DNA from: Perkinsus marinus ATCC 50983 | Lineage: Eukaryota; Perkinsozoa; Perkinsida; Perkinsidae | Assembly (NCBI RefSeq): GCF_000006405.1 | Contig: NW_003206658.1 | Coordinates: forward strand, 1,118,429 to 1,160,361 | Length of the DNA stretch: 41,933 nucleotides | Direction of reading: 5' to 3' | Shown here: positions 26,709 through 41,933 of the stretch, in pieces | How positions within the stretch are numbered: position 1 is the first letter of the stretch | How the letters are laid out: every line of letters starts with the position of its first letter | The notes under the pieces: generated by a model | What the model was told of the DNA's origin: nothing | What the model saw: the letters and a program-made list of their open reading frames with translations, nothing else | Databases searched by the model: none | Translations under genes and position numbers: made by a program

Positions 26709-27077
26709 CCGAAAACACACAAGATGAAAAAAATGCAAAAAATAAGTGATAATTTTTTGAAAAAAAATACTAGGATTTGAAACAAAATAGTATTACAACG
26801 ACTCGACGAGATCGGAATTGCAGATGAGGAGAAACTAGCAGCTGGGGAGTAAAGAAAGATCCCAACATGGTTTCATTTTCATCAACTCGAGCGATGTTCG
26901 ATGCACAGCGAATGAAATTAGGGAAGATTGTTCACATGCACTTGCTGCTACTTCTGATAATGACAAATGATCAAATTCAGTACTATCAACAGTTCACTAT
27001 TATAATCATTGTTATCCGCAGTCTTCATAAAGGAGATACGAAACTAAGTGATTTCAGGTCGATCAAATACACAGGAT

Positions 27078-27224
27078 GGGGGGAAATATGCACATGGTCA
27101 ACTACAGTGAAAATTCTGAGAGGAAAAATTTGGCAAATTCTTGTTGATTTCTGTACACTTCACCCGATTTCCATAATTAGTGAGGAGATTGCAAAACTCG
27201 GTTAAGAAAGCGAACATATATTCC
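27078..27224 (+). mobile_element. Family B element
   Basis: It starts GGGGGAAATATGCACATGGT and ends GAAAGCGAACATATATTCC, with TTGTTGATTTCTGTACACTT inside, matching the 8180 and 12705 copies. Confidence 0.8.
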
Positions 27225-27488
27225 AATACTCGATCGACTACGCCCCGTGCTGACATTCGAGGAGAATTCCGATGGACGATTAAACATGGTATTATTTCGT
27301 CTTCTAAATGTCTCGCCATCTCCTCCCACCTGAGATCAACATTCAATACAGCTCTCAACTGAGCATCAAATCCTACCGCTCTCGAAATCCCTCTTCTCGA
27401 ACGCGGAATTCGTTCTGATAGTCTTTGCAAGCAACGATAGCGACGATACATTTATTCTCGATCCGCTTAACACCGATACCTGCAAAAA

Positions 27489-27687
27489 GTGTGGGAGAGT
27501 TTGCACATGCTTGACGACGTATGATTGTGAAAATATAGAAAATTTTCAGGAAATTTTTGGAAAATTCTGTGAGTCTTTTTATTCGTACGAGCTCGGGTAG
27601 AAGTGTATAGAAATTAAGAAGAATTTCCCAAAGTTTCCTCAGAATTCCCATATCCACGTAGTTGACCATGTGCATATTTTCCCACAC
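27489..27687. mobile_element. Palindromic family B-type element (199 bp)
   Basis: Both ends are of the GTGTGGGA...TGCACATG type: GTGTGGGAGAGTTTGCACAT on the left and, inverted, GTGTGGGAAAATATGCACAT on the right. This gives terminal inverted repeats of about 35 bp with some mismatches. Other family B copies have two unlike ends, so this may be a fold-back derivative. Confidence 0.75.
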
Positions 27688-27925
27688 TGCTTGCTAAATA
27701 TAGGGGGAATGCCGAACGGCGTTGATCAGAAGGGAAGAAAAATATTCGGAAAAAATCTCAATTTTCTTGTTTTTTGTACTATGACGTCTATGCAACTGCA
27801 TGGTCGAGGCTCCATGGATGAGCAAGTGAGCGCAGCAACAAGGGTCACTCCCATATCTAATAACTAGGGCTTCGGTGTGAAGGGGTGGAGCTCACTGAAA
27901 TTCCAACTTTATATGCAATAATGCC

Positions 27926-28005
27926 TAGAGCGAGGTTCGAACCTGGGACACCTGGATGACAACCCAGAATACTACCCTACTGAGCTAGTGAGAGGTGCTT
28001 TGAAC
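27926..28005 (-). pseudogene. tRNA-Asp-like relic
   Basis: On minus, A-box TAGCTCAGTAGGG and B-box GGTTCGAACC are 44 bases apart. The anticodon loop TTGTCAT gives anticodon GTC with U33 and A37 in register. The anticodon stem has one mismatch, but the D, T and acceptor stems pair poorly, so it is probably a decayed tRNA or a tRNA-derived SINE head that could still bind Pol III factors. Confidence 0.65.
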
Positions 28006-29828
28006 CATGTAACCCCATTTCTACTCTCGATAGACTCCAATCATGAGACCGCCTACTAAGGCAGAGCTGCTCTGCCAGTCTACCACTCATGTTACATCCG
28101 CTGCTATGATTTCCTCATACGCGATCGCGACGCAAATCCCCGTAGAACAACCAAAACAGAGAAAGGAGAGCGTCATCCATGCCTTGCCAAGTGGAGATTT
28201 GAGTTTCAAACTCTCAGCTATTCAGATTGATTATCAAATGCTATGTCGAGAAAAAAGACTCTCCTGAGTAACATTGAATGAAAAAAAACCACTCCAAGCA
28301 GTTGGAGAGCATTTCTATGATACTTATGAGCGGAACATCATACGTTGGTCTCGAAATTCGGAATCTCTATCCGAATTTAACTGAGTGTAATCTCGTGCAG
28401 TAGCGAGCACTAGAGTAGACGGAGAAGTTCTCACCTGGTAGATCCTTAACCGGTCGCCATATAAGACTATCGGGTAGAGCTGTTTCCAAGAAACATCTGA
28501 AATGACATGATCGTGCTGGAGGCCCTCAACTCTACATAGCATGTGTGGTGTAAACACACGTGCTGCAATAGTCTGTGTAACACAGGTCAGCCGAGAACAC
28601 TAAAGACTTATCGCCACTTGCTGCTTAGGAGCGAACAAGGCGGCATCGAGGGAACAGGTCGACTCAATGACGGTCCACCCCATTTCAAGATGATTTTCTT
28701 ACAAGGGGTAAATCATAAAGTCATGCGACTATCCCGGTAGTCCCTTAGTACCCTCGAAGCACTCTAGAATCGTCAATTCCATTTGGAAGAGCTCTCTGTA
28801 GGAAAAGAGATATATCAGATACCCATAGGCCCGCTGGGAGATCCCAAAACATCCACCTAGATACCAAACATCAGCAGCTCTCCTGCATCACGAATAAGGA
28901 ACTGCTTCACCATATCATCGTGGTGATTTCAACGAGGCGTGGTATGACAGCAGCCTTAGAAAATACAAATAATTGGTATATTACTTATTCGGTGGTTGCT
29001 TCACAACCATAACCTCATCCTGGGTATCCCAGCCGTCGGTGAGGAACTCCGCCCTCATTTAAGAGAGATCAACTACGTCGTGATTGAGAATTAAATGCCA
29101 CATATAGCGCGTTTATGATGCCTCTAGTCTCTGAGGATCGCTCGAAAGCTTCTCACTTTGAAACTTCGTGAAGGGAATAGATCAACGAATTCACAGGCCC
29201 GCTGAGGATCGAGAACAGAGAGTCTTCACAAAGCAAGGCTTCGAAGGCATCATACACTACAGCAGACTGTAGACCTATGTGCAGCATGCTACTTCAGATG
29301 CTTTCCAGTGATAGGCTATCACTTCATCGTAGGGCAAATCCCGGGAGAAGGTGTGATCTGCCGCAGGGAGCCAACCTCCAAAACTAATTTGAAACCATTA
29401 TGAAGCACAACCTATAATCTGTGCGACGCCTGGGGGATCCCGAGACAAGCAGGAATTCTCGTCCGTGAAGATTTACTACGGAGAATGAACCGCGCCATCA
29501 GCTTTCAATGTCTATCACGGGTGAGCCGTGACGGTTCACGCGTCCCCGAGCAAATCACGCACAACTCAGGTTGCTCCTCTACTCCTGGAGGGCGATCTAC
29601 TCAAAAGAGCGTACTCGGTGAAGCGTATTGATTGCACCCTATATTGCGACTTCTCTCCGTGAAGATTGACTGCCGCCAAGGGTGTCTTCGAGTAGCTGCC
29701 CTACAGTCGTTTGATGATCAGAGACCAATAACTACGGACGCGTGTCACGTGAGTACACGGAGAGACGCTACACATCATAGCTATCTTCAAACAGGCATTA
29801 TTATTGTATCTCGACGACGAGGTGAATC
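28006..29828. other. Long region without a supported gene
   Basis: A plus frame at 28043-28267 (MRPPTKAELLCQSTTHV...) is the longest, but has no splice or domain support. Other frames are short and overlapping. GGCCCGCTG(G/A)-type words with nearby GGATC recur (28828, 29199) and may be old repeat remnants. Confidence 0.35.
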
Positions 29829-30653
29829 ATGCGAATGCTCATCCTCATCATCTACGCCGCCATCTCGATCTACGCTGACGGAGTAAGTGATGCCAGTCCT
29901 CCCCAGCCCGGTCCGGTTGAGCCTAAGCTTGATTGCCCTCCGCCACCTATTGTATTTGAGGACCCACCTCGCTGCTTGCAGCACACCGGCCTGAGCTGTT
30001 TGTATGCCCGCCAGAGTTCGACTCAGCTCCGTATGGGCTCAATTGTGAAGTCATTTGATGACAATGAATTGGTCGTGGTCTTCCAGATAGACTCGTCCAT
30101 TCCGAGAAGGTTGAGTCTTGATATTCCCGAGGCAAGCGGGACGTTCTTATTCCGTGCTAGTCTCCCCAGTGAGAGGAAGCTCACCATAAAGTTCCACATC
30201 CCCTACTTCAGAGCACACGGCGGGTATATACCTCCGTTCAGAAGACATATCAAGGAGCTTACCTTCCGTACGAGATTAGCTACTAAGGCGCATGTTCCGA
30301 ATTGGGGGTCGGTGAGAGCCTACTCGAGAAGTACTGGTAAAGCTCGTGCCTACATTCGAGGACCGAACCACCCTGGCTGGGTGAAAATAGTCCAGCGTGC
30401 AAAAGGACGCAGGAGAGGCCTTTTCTTGGAAGTAATATTCTATTTGCGCATGTACACCCGAGACGGGCTGAACTGGGGACGCTTTTATGCGTATGCTGAT
30501 TTCAAACTCCGAGGTGAGAGGAATGGTACAGGTTTCAATCACGAGGGGCGAGTGTTCCTCTTCAACAGAACATCAACGATAGTTCACTCATCGTTGAGCG
30601 CTCCCCTTCCTAAAGATGAGCACTTATCCTATGGAGTGGCACACGAGGAGTAG
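29829..30653 (+). CDS. Secreted hypothetical protein, single exon
   Basis: The frame gives 274 residues without an intron. The N-terminus MRMLILIIYAAISIYADG is a classic signal peptide with likely cleavage near residues 17-18. A Pro/Cys-rich stretch follows (DCPPPPIVFEDPPRCLQHTGLSC). The rest is rich in alternating beta-strand patterns and basic residues (KLTIKFHIPYFRAHGGYIPP; GRVFLFNRTSTIVHSS), suggesting a beta-sandwich. The three early cysteines may form disulphides. In a parasite of molluscs this could be an extracellular or host-interacting protein; that is inference. Confidence 0.7.
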   Translation: MRMLILIIYAAISIYADGVSDASPPQPGPVEPKLDCPPPPIVFEDPPRCLQHTGLSCLYARQSSTQLRMGSIVKSFDDNELVVVFQIDSSIPRRLSLDIPEASGTFLFRASLPSERKLTIKFHIPYFRAHGGYIPPFRRHIKELTFRTRLATKAHVPNWGSVRAYSRSTGKARAYIRGPNHPGWVKIVQRAKGRRRGLFLEVIFYLRMYTRDGLNWGRFYAYADFKLRGERNGTGFNHEGRVFLFNRTSTIVHSSLSAPLPKDEHLSYGVAHEE

Positions 30654-31667
30654 TAGTTTAAAGAAGACTGATCTATGGATACCTCTTATCGAACGGCTCT
30701 GAATAGCTCTTTTCGAGGAGCAACTCCCGAATGTGAGCATCTGATGAAATTTGTTTTTTTTATTGTTCGTTTCGGTCACATGTCCGAGAAGCGTACAGCA
30801 TGTGAAATATCTTTCCCTGCCAGCCATGGAAGCTCTTCGCTACCAATAACCTGCTACTATCAATTTTCAACTATCGCATAATAAAAAGTAAATTTCGTTT
30901 CTGAGACGAGTTCCACCCTGGGTCGTGTTAGTCGTGAGGATCACCAGACGAGACTGGCTGCTTCAGACCGTCCGACGTAATCGGTAATTATGACTCGTGA
31001 TCTCACGAATGTGTCATACTCAAAATGACCGCTTGAAATTCAATATATCATATTTACCATTTCAACCAACCTTCGACCGCAGTTTCGAAGTACAACTAAA
31101 ACGAATATCTTACCAAATCTCCCCGTCATCAGCGCGAAACCCCAATTTTTGAGATTATCATATTTCGGTTTGGTGTTTACATGAAAATAATTCGATCATT
31201 AGATCACTAACATAACGATATTACTACGAAAACTTAGACGACAGCGCTGAAAAACTCATCCAGCCGATCACCTGGTATTATCGCCTTACATATCCGAAAA
31301 GTCGAAGTCGAAAATCGAGTCCGTGACATATTCAAACAATATAATCATGTTCGGATAATTTCTATACAAATTTTCAGGTTGATATGAACAGTAGTTAAGA
31401 AGTTAGAGCTGCCACACGAAATTGGATTTTAAGACTGCGCGTACTGTACCCGTTGGGGATTAGCTGAAGAAAGATGAGATACCACAACAACTTTTCAACA
31501 CAACTTTTGTCCCCTCAAAGAGCGAAAACGTCAACTATTGAACAACAATCGAGTTACTCACCCTGGCAAGCTCCTCCACAGCAACCTTCAGGATTACCAC
31601 CTGAACTCATTCGTCACATGAAAATTACACTTGCAACCTAATCCCCACTGTTCAGTGTTCTAATAAT
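30654..31667. other. Intergenic region, AT-rich, nothing recognised
   Basis: No coding frame, repeat or RNA gene stands out between the secreted protein gene and the 3' end of TYW1. Confidence 0.5.
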
Positions 31668-34600
31668 TCAATTACTATACCACACTTCTTTCAAGTTGCC
31701 TTCATCACCACATAATATCACCGTAGAGATGACCACAAAATAGCTATCAACACTAGAGCGGTCCAGACCCCGGCCCTGCGCCGCCAAGGACCCAAACCCA
31801 CATTCAGCAGCTTTTTCTCTTTCCTCGCGCAGTTGTCGCGCTCGAATTTGCTTCCCCAACTCTGCTGTTTTCCCATTTCGATAATGCCTCTTCATCTCAG
31901 GATCAAACCCCTCCTCCTGAACACAACAACATCACCTCTCCTGAGCTCTATCTCAGCTCACCTCGGCGCCGTACACAGCCCACGCAGGAGTAGGAGCCCA
32001 GTAGTCCTCCACTGAGAAGGGCTTGCCAGTCTTAGAGTACTCCAATGCCAGCTCAGTGAACTTATCATAGTTTATCCACGTATGCCATACACCATCAACT
32101 TTGAAGGACCTATCAGGACTCTACCGAGGAGTTATACCGCACTAACTGGGCCCGCTAAAATTCTCAAAGGCTAAGACCCTCATCGAGAAAAGGCGTACAT
32201 CTCTGAACAGAGCTATTGCTCGATTGAAAACCAACACAGACCGGTGCCTCACTTTCGGTCGGTCTATATACTGTCAAGGTCACTAGCGAGGCGTAATTGA
32301 ACGAATAAAAAGTAAGCTTTTCGAATCAATACCATCACTTCGCCGAATTTCATACTACCACGCTCAACATATACAAAACGCAGATTCCCGGAATGCTATT
32401 GTTGGTAATTTATCCCTAGTTGCCCATCCAACACACTTACTTCTGAGCAATCAATACAGTACAGGAATGACGATGAGTACACGCGATCTCATACCGCTCC
32501 TTCACCCAATCAGATGAATCCAACATAGCCTCAGCGAACTCAACTACTTCATCGAACCAAGGTACCTGATGGACCCCATACACCACTCAACAAGAACACC
32601 CTAAGAGCGGCTTAGAAGTATTTCCCCGATTTGAAACTGGGCGAACCTAACGTGTATCATCACAATATTAACTCCAACATAGTCAAGTAACTACCCCCAA
32701 ACGCGTTAATCGAATCAACGCGATCCGCCACCATTTGCTATTCTTCGAGGGCAATCCAATATTTTGATTTTCACCAAAGGCGCCCTCCTCAACCTCCTTA
32801 CGTTTTCCATGGTCATCTGGGCAGACCCATCTCCCTTGCCACAGAACGTAACCGCTTTAATCTCCAGAAAATGTGGGTGTCCTAGGTGCAGCAACTCCGC
32901 ATATTCCGAGGCCGCCGATATGTTGTAGCCCTTCACCAGCGTCATGCGGTACCTAACCTCACATATCTCAGCTCACCCCAAGCACACCGAGTAGAGTAAA
33001 GATACTCCTACACAGTGCGTTGCTTCTTGTGCTTGAGGGCTGTCAACGAGTCGATAAAGCGATCCCAGAAGTCCTCAAATAAAGGCCGATCGATCGCCTT
33101 CATCTCCTTAGCGTTTGACGCGTCAACGGAAACATACCTAACAACAGCAACCATCAACATATGCCCAAATTTATCGAAGTTCAGAACGATAAGATTCCAC
33201 AACGCTCAAGCTTCATATTTGCTACTGGTATTGAAAGACTCGCAAAACCGCCCTGGTCGCAATTTCAATCCTGAGTGACTCATCCAATGTCATCGTCATC
33301 AACTAGCTCGACGAAGCACTATCCAAAATACTCTAGTGGACGAGCGGCACTGCACACTGTCCCTCTACTAGAACTCGCACAAGTTCGATCCCTCCAACCG
33401 CTATTACAACTGCGTCACTGGAATTAGCGATCTTATAGCCTCCGGGAACTGTCCATTGGTGACCATAAACGTCGATATACCATTTTGATGTAGGAGGTCC
33501 AGCGCCGTATTGATTTGGGGATAAATAATCGGCTCGCCTGACAACACGAATGACCATAGACGAATTAAAGTTGTCCACTCCATTCAAAACAACACTTTTC
33601 CCATGGGAACTCTGCACACTATTCACAAAATATCACCAACAGTGCACCATCCAGCCGAAGGTTTCTCATTCTATCAACTATCCAACATCGAGCATTTCTC
33701 AGGACGACTACTACCACCGATAATACTCCCCCCGCTACTACCAACAAGACTCAAAGCGCAATGACGGACTCTCTTAGCCTCTTCAAAGCGTTCAGGTGTG
33801 ACCCCGGGGACGCCCTTTAACTGCTTTATCAGACCACTATGGTTACCCAGCCAACCCTCTACTATCTAAAAACACATGCAGTAGCATCGCTCGAGAAAGA
33901 ATTATTCCGGAAAACTGCATCACTTCAGAATTAGATCTTTCAACATTGAAGCCAACTATTAGCGAATTTCGTGGCGCGCGACAACTTCCCAACCCTACTA
34001 CCTCTTCCGGAGGGTCCTGAGCCCACGTCCATGACCGGCCCACTGGGTTCCGATGGTGTCTCCAACAGAATACACACTTATTAGCGCATGCTAGACTAGC
34101 AGTAGCCTCCATGCATTGATGCGACTCGATGCCATAGAAGGAATGCTTATAACACCCCCCTCGTCCTCGGACCTATACCATCAACAACAAACATTAAACC
34201 TCCTCATATACATTCTCATTGCTTTGGTAGTGATATTTCCCTGACCAAAAACTCATACCACATTTCTTCCTAATCACACCCCCCCTCTGTCGCATTGCAC
34301 GCCCGCATTTACATCCCGACAAGCATATTCCCTATCCCTGATCATTAACAACAACGTGCCGTCTGTGTCCTTAACATAGCTCTTACCTTTGCTTTAACAA
34401 GATAAACTACTGTAAATATTCCAATACCATCCGTTATTAGAATACAAAGTCCATCAACAACTCCAATGACGATACCACTCCATGTGCAACTTCCTCAAGA
34501 AAGAGGCAGTAGTGATATCGAACAGCTATACAGAGGAGTTATACGCCGAGATACAGGTTGGAACACACCAGATCAGTGTGCAAATCTGCGTTCTACGCAC

Positions 34601-35760
34601 AACTAAGCGTGAGTAGATGCACTGCATATATTGCTGCTACCACCATTTTCACCCTATATGACCTGATGCTTCGTCCATCTGCACAACTTCACTGCACTAT
34701 GGCTGCCTACAAGACGGTATCCTTCTCTTGTGAGAGCCGCTCGATGCTTCTTAGTAACCATCTCCTTACGATTGCTACCACATCCTTCTGCACAAAATAC
34801 CGCATCCAAGACTAGAACCACCGACCTTACGCAAGGAAGCCACGAATCATATCCATTTTACCAGACACACACACGCTACTTCAACAAAACCTAACCTATT
34901 TGAGTGGTTAGGGTTGGTGAACGTTTCACTTGTGACTCGTATGATCTACCATATCAGATTTTGTGTATAATTCTGTTTCCACCAAAAAACCCAACTTATC
35001 GAACTAGTCCAACAAAAGCAAACCAAAGATCTATGAATGCATAATTCGGCATCCTTACTCCCCCCCACACTACCACTAGCATCCTCAACATCATCATCAG
35101 TATCACTGGTAGATTCCTCAGATGCCACCGACCCAACCTCATCTTCGAGGTCGGCAGTCTGTGCCTCTGAGGATGCCTTGTCCATTCTGCTATACGCCTT
35201 CGTGATCAAATCGATACATCTAAGACTAAATTATCAACCCCATGAGGAGCTCCCATGTACTACTACCTGCCGACCTGCTTGTCGACCTCTTTAGCGTCAT
35301 TCACACAGAGTAAAGGACATATTCTTTGAGCGCCCAGTTTAGCCAACCAGTCATCGCAGTTCTTCGCTACTTTACAATAGTACTTGGCCGGATACTCCTC
35401 CGATCCGAATCCAATAACAGCCACTCGACACTTTTCCAACAAATTCTTATCAACTCTAAAGTCGTAGACAGCATCCTTCAACTGCTCAGTGAAACTCTTA
35501 GCATTCGGCAGAGGTGACCCCTCTGAATCGGTCGAAAGTAAAAGCACGAGATACGATTCTTCACAGAGTTCCTCATAGGCATATTGATCGATCGGAAGTA
35601 GAATTACCCGAGTCGTGCTCGACTCGAGGGCAGCCTTAAGCCGCCTAGCTGCCTTCATAGAGGTACCCGTCCGAGAACTGTAAACGACCTTAACGGTTCT
35701 TTGGGGCCCTGTATAGTGTTTGGATAGAAGTGCATGGTAGAAGCCGCCGGCGGCTAGCAT
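31668..35760 (-). CDS. TYW1: TYW1, tRNA 4-demethylwyosine synthase
   Basis: On minus from ATG 35760. Exon 1 (35760-35267) is a flavodoxin-like FMN domain (VVYSSRTGTSMKAARRLK...CRVAVIGFGSEEYP). An acidic linker follows in exon 2 from 35220. The radical-SAM domain reads GIESHQCMEATASLACANKC with the CxxxCxxC cluster motif (CANKCVFC), then GVPGVTPERFEEAKRVRHCA, GEPIIYPQINTALDLLHQNG, YVSVDASNAKEMKAIDRPLF, TLVKGYNISAASEYAEL, VPWFDEVVEFAEAML, and the C-terminal INYDKFTELALEYSKTGKPF then EEGFDPEMKRHYRNGK. The enzyme makes the imidazole ring of wybutosine on tRNA-Phe from N1-methylguanosine and pyruvate. The intron 34001-33866 carries motif C in reverse. Confidence 0.95.
33866..34001 (-). other. TYW1 intron with motif C in opposite orientation
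   Basis: The exons read ...DPPEE and IVEGWLGNHSG..., conserved TYW1 sequence in phase 0. The intron is 136 bases. AATTTCGTGGCGCGCG lies on plus at 33965-33980, antisense to the gene and about 20 bases from the donor. Confidence 0.7.
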
Positions 35761-36369
35761 TTGATGGGAAATGTAAATGAACCCACTGATAATATAAAGT
35801 GATGCGATGATGCTATAGAGATGGGCGCGATTACGTTACGGTACGGTTTGGCGTGACGAAATTCGGTTTCGCTCTGGGGCCGCTATGCCAGACACCTGCG
35901 ATATATAACCGCTGTCGTATATATGGCATACCGACCCCACACCATCCTAATGGCACGAAAACGAAGGTTCGAAGTGCTGCAATACAGAACCCCCCGGAAT
36001 TTCGTGGCGCGTGACGATTCATGAGTAACAGAGATAACTTTCGGAGTCTGCCATGCCGATAGCTTCCGAATGACGCTCCAAACACTCACAAATCATGTAT
36101 AGGGAGGTGAAAACTGTTCCCTATACATGCGCTATTAGTAGATCGACGATTTAAGATGCGTAATTTATTCCGTTGTCGGACATTGCGACGTTTTAGCTCA
36201 CTTATTATAATCGTCCTAAGCTGACTACCACTGCAGAGATTTGTGATTGTTGGGTGGTCCCTTTGGACTATAGCGAAGTCATTCACTCTTCGATGCTATA
36301 ATAATCAGCTTTCTACTTTCTGCTTGAGTCCACATCCTTCATTCGTCTTGACTAGGAGCAAATACTACA
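35761..36369. other. Divergent intergenic region between TYW1 and the large membrane gene
   Basis: Short frames only. Motif C (AATTTCGTGGCGCGTG) is at 35998-36013. The two flanking genes are transcribed away from each other with about 610 bases between starts, so both promoters should lie here. Confidence 0.45.
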
Positions 36370-41415
<5,046 letters not shown>

Positions 41416-41933
41416 AGGATGGATGGTATTGGAATATCCATCAGACGTGGGCTGGAGCCTCTTGACGTTTACTAGCATCATTACTGTCTATCATTCACCA
41501 TTAGCTTCGATAGCGGACTTTGGGGAAGTGTTGGGTTATTGAAAGTGGAGATGAATCGGTGGACGATTATAGAAGAAATAGATGATCAGGGGGAGAGGGC
41601 GGTTTCTGATTTCCTTAGCAACATTTGGTAATATAGCTTTGGTTGGATAGCGGTATTTCTTCCGTAATGTGGAGTTAGGAGGGTGGCGGTATATTCGGAT
41701 GAGGATTTCATTATATCATCTAGTCATGCTAGTCAGCAACAAATCGTCACTATCTGTCTTGATCTGATTGTGACCGGTCAGACTTGTTGTAGGTCGCAGG
41801 ATTACTCGCTTGAGTCAAGACGGATAGTGTTGAGGTCAGCAGTATGAGGCTAGGTACAGTATGCGATTGCGTGTTTCTATTTTCATCGGCGCAATTTTCG
41901 GGGTGGAGAGTGACATTTTGGGAGTAGGAATAG
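41416..41933. other. Downstream flank, nothing recognised
   Basis: No open frame or repeat is convincing after the stop of the large membrane gene. Confidence 0.4.

Larger units (their letters stand above)
26709..28042. other. Region of family B elements with one coding-like fragment
   Basis: Between two family B copies (27078-27224 and 27489-27687) a minus-strand stretch (27477-27230) reads ENKCIVAIVACKDYQNEF in one frame and RAVLNVDLRWEEMARHLEDE in another. A TTTTTGCAG acceptor abuts the element edge at 27477. This suggests one or two exons whose joining I cannot resolve. A tRNA-Asp-like relic follows at 27926. Confidence 0.4.

Noticed and set aside
27373-27687. 104-codon minus-strand ORF
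   Set aside because: It lies almost wholly within the palindromic family B element and has no protein-like conservation.

Overview
This window reads as nuclear DNA of a Perkinsus-like protist (Alveolata, Perkinsozoa). The clearest sign is a 22-base match on the minus strand (368-389) to the dinoflagellate/Perkinsus spliced leader. Genes are split by many short GT-AG introns. Pyrimidine-rich AG acceptors lie just upstream of start codons, as expected for trans-splicing. Trinucleotide (GTA/TAC)n tracts and small inverted-repeat elements are frequent. All calls come from reading the sequence by eye; no search or alignment was run.

Layout. The plus strand from 0.7 to 22.1 kb carries a PHD-finger-like protein, an NHL/beta-propeller-like protein, small unknown proteins, a long many-exon TrmA/RumA-type RNA methyltransferase homologue (7.3-13.6 kb), a HIR-type SPFH/prohibitin protein (16.1-18.2 kb), and small genes at 18.4, 19.8 and 21.6 kb. 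Two small minus-strand genes lie at 14.9-15.9 kb, one head to head with the HIR gene. From 22.8 to 26.2 kb the minus strand carries a complete COG2 (conserved oligomeric Golgi subunit 2) gene, followed by a small gene at 26.4-26.7 kb. A secreted 274-residue protein lies on plus at 29.8 kb. TYW1 (wybutosine synthesis; flavodoxin plus radical-SAM domains) is on minus at 31.7-35.8 kb. A very long plus gene at 36.4-41.4 kb encodes a polytopic membrane protein with a WW-like segment and a C-terminal beta-rich domain.

The most interesting signal is in the introns. At least four kinds of dispersed sequence occur inside, or make up nearly all of, spliced introns whose boundaries can be checked by reading phase: (A) a 85-135 bp element with 11-bp ends TGGAGTTTCAC/GTGAAACTCCA; (B) a 150-260 bp element that almost fills one HIR intron; (C) a 16-base motif AATTTCGTGGCGCGCG in introns of about 45 bases; (D) tRNA-like pieces (T-arm/B-box, sometimes with A-box and anticodon loop) in several COG2 introns and one intron of the 3' gene. 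This looks like active or recent intron gain by introner-like elements, with tRNA-derived sequence as a possible extra source. A second notable point is that the methyltransferase homologue has lost the usual catalytic cysteine.

The genes are ordinary housekeeping functions (tRNA/RNA modification, Golgi tethering, membrane microdomains) plus lineage-specific proteins. I see no operon-like pathway grouping.
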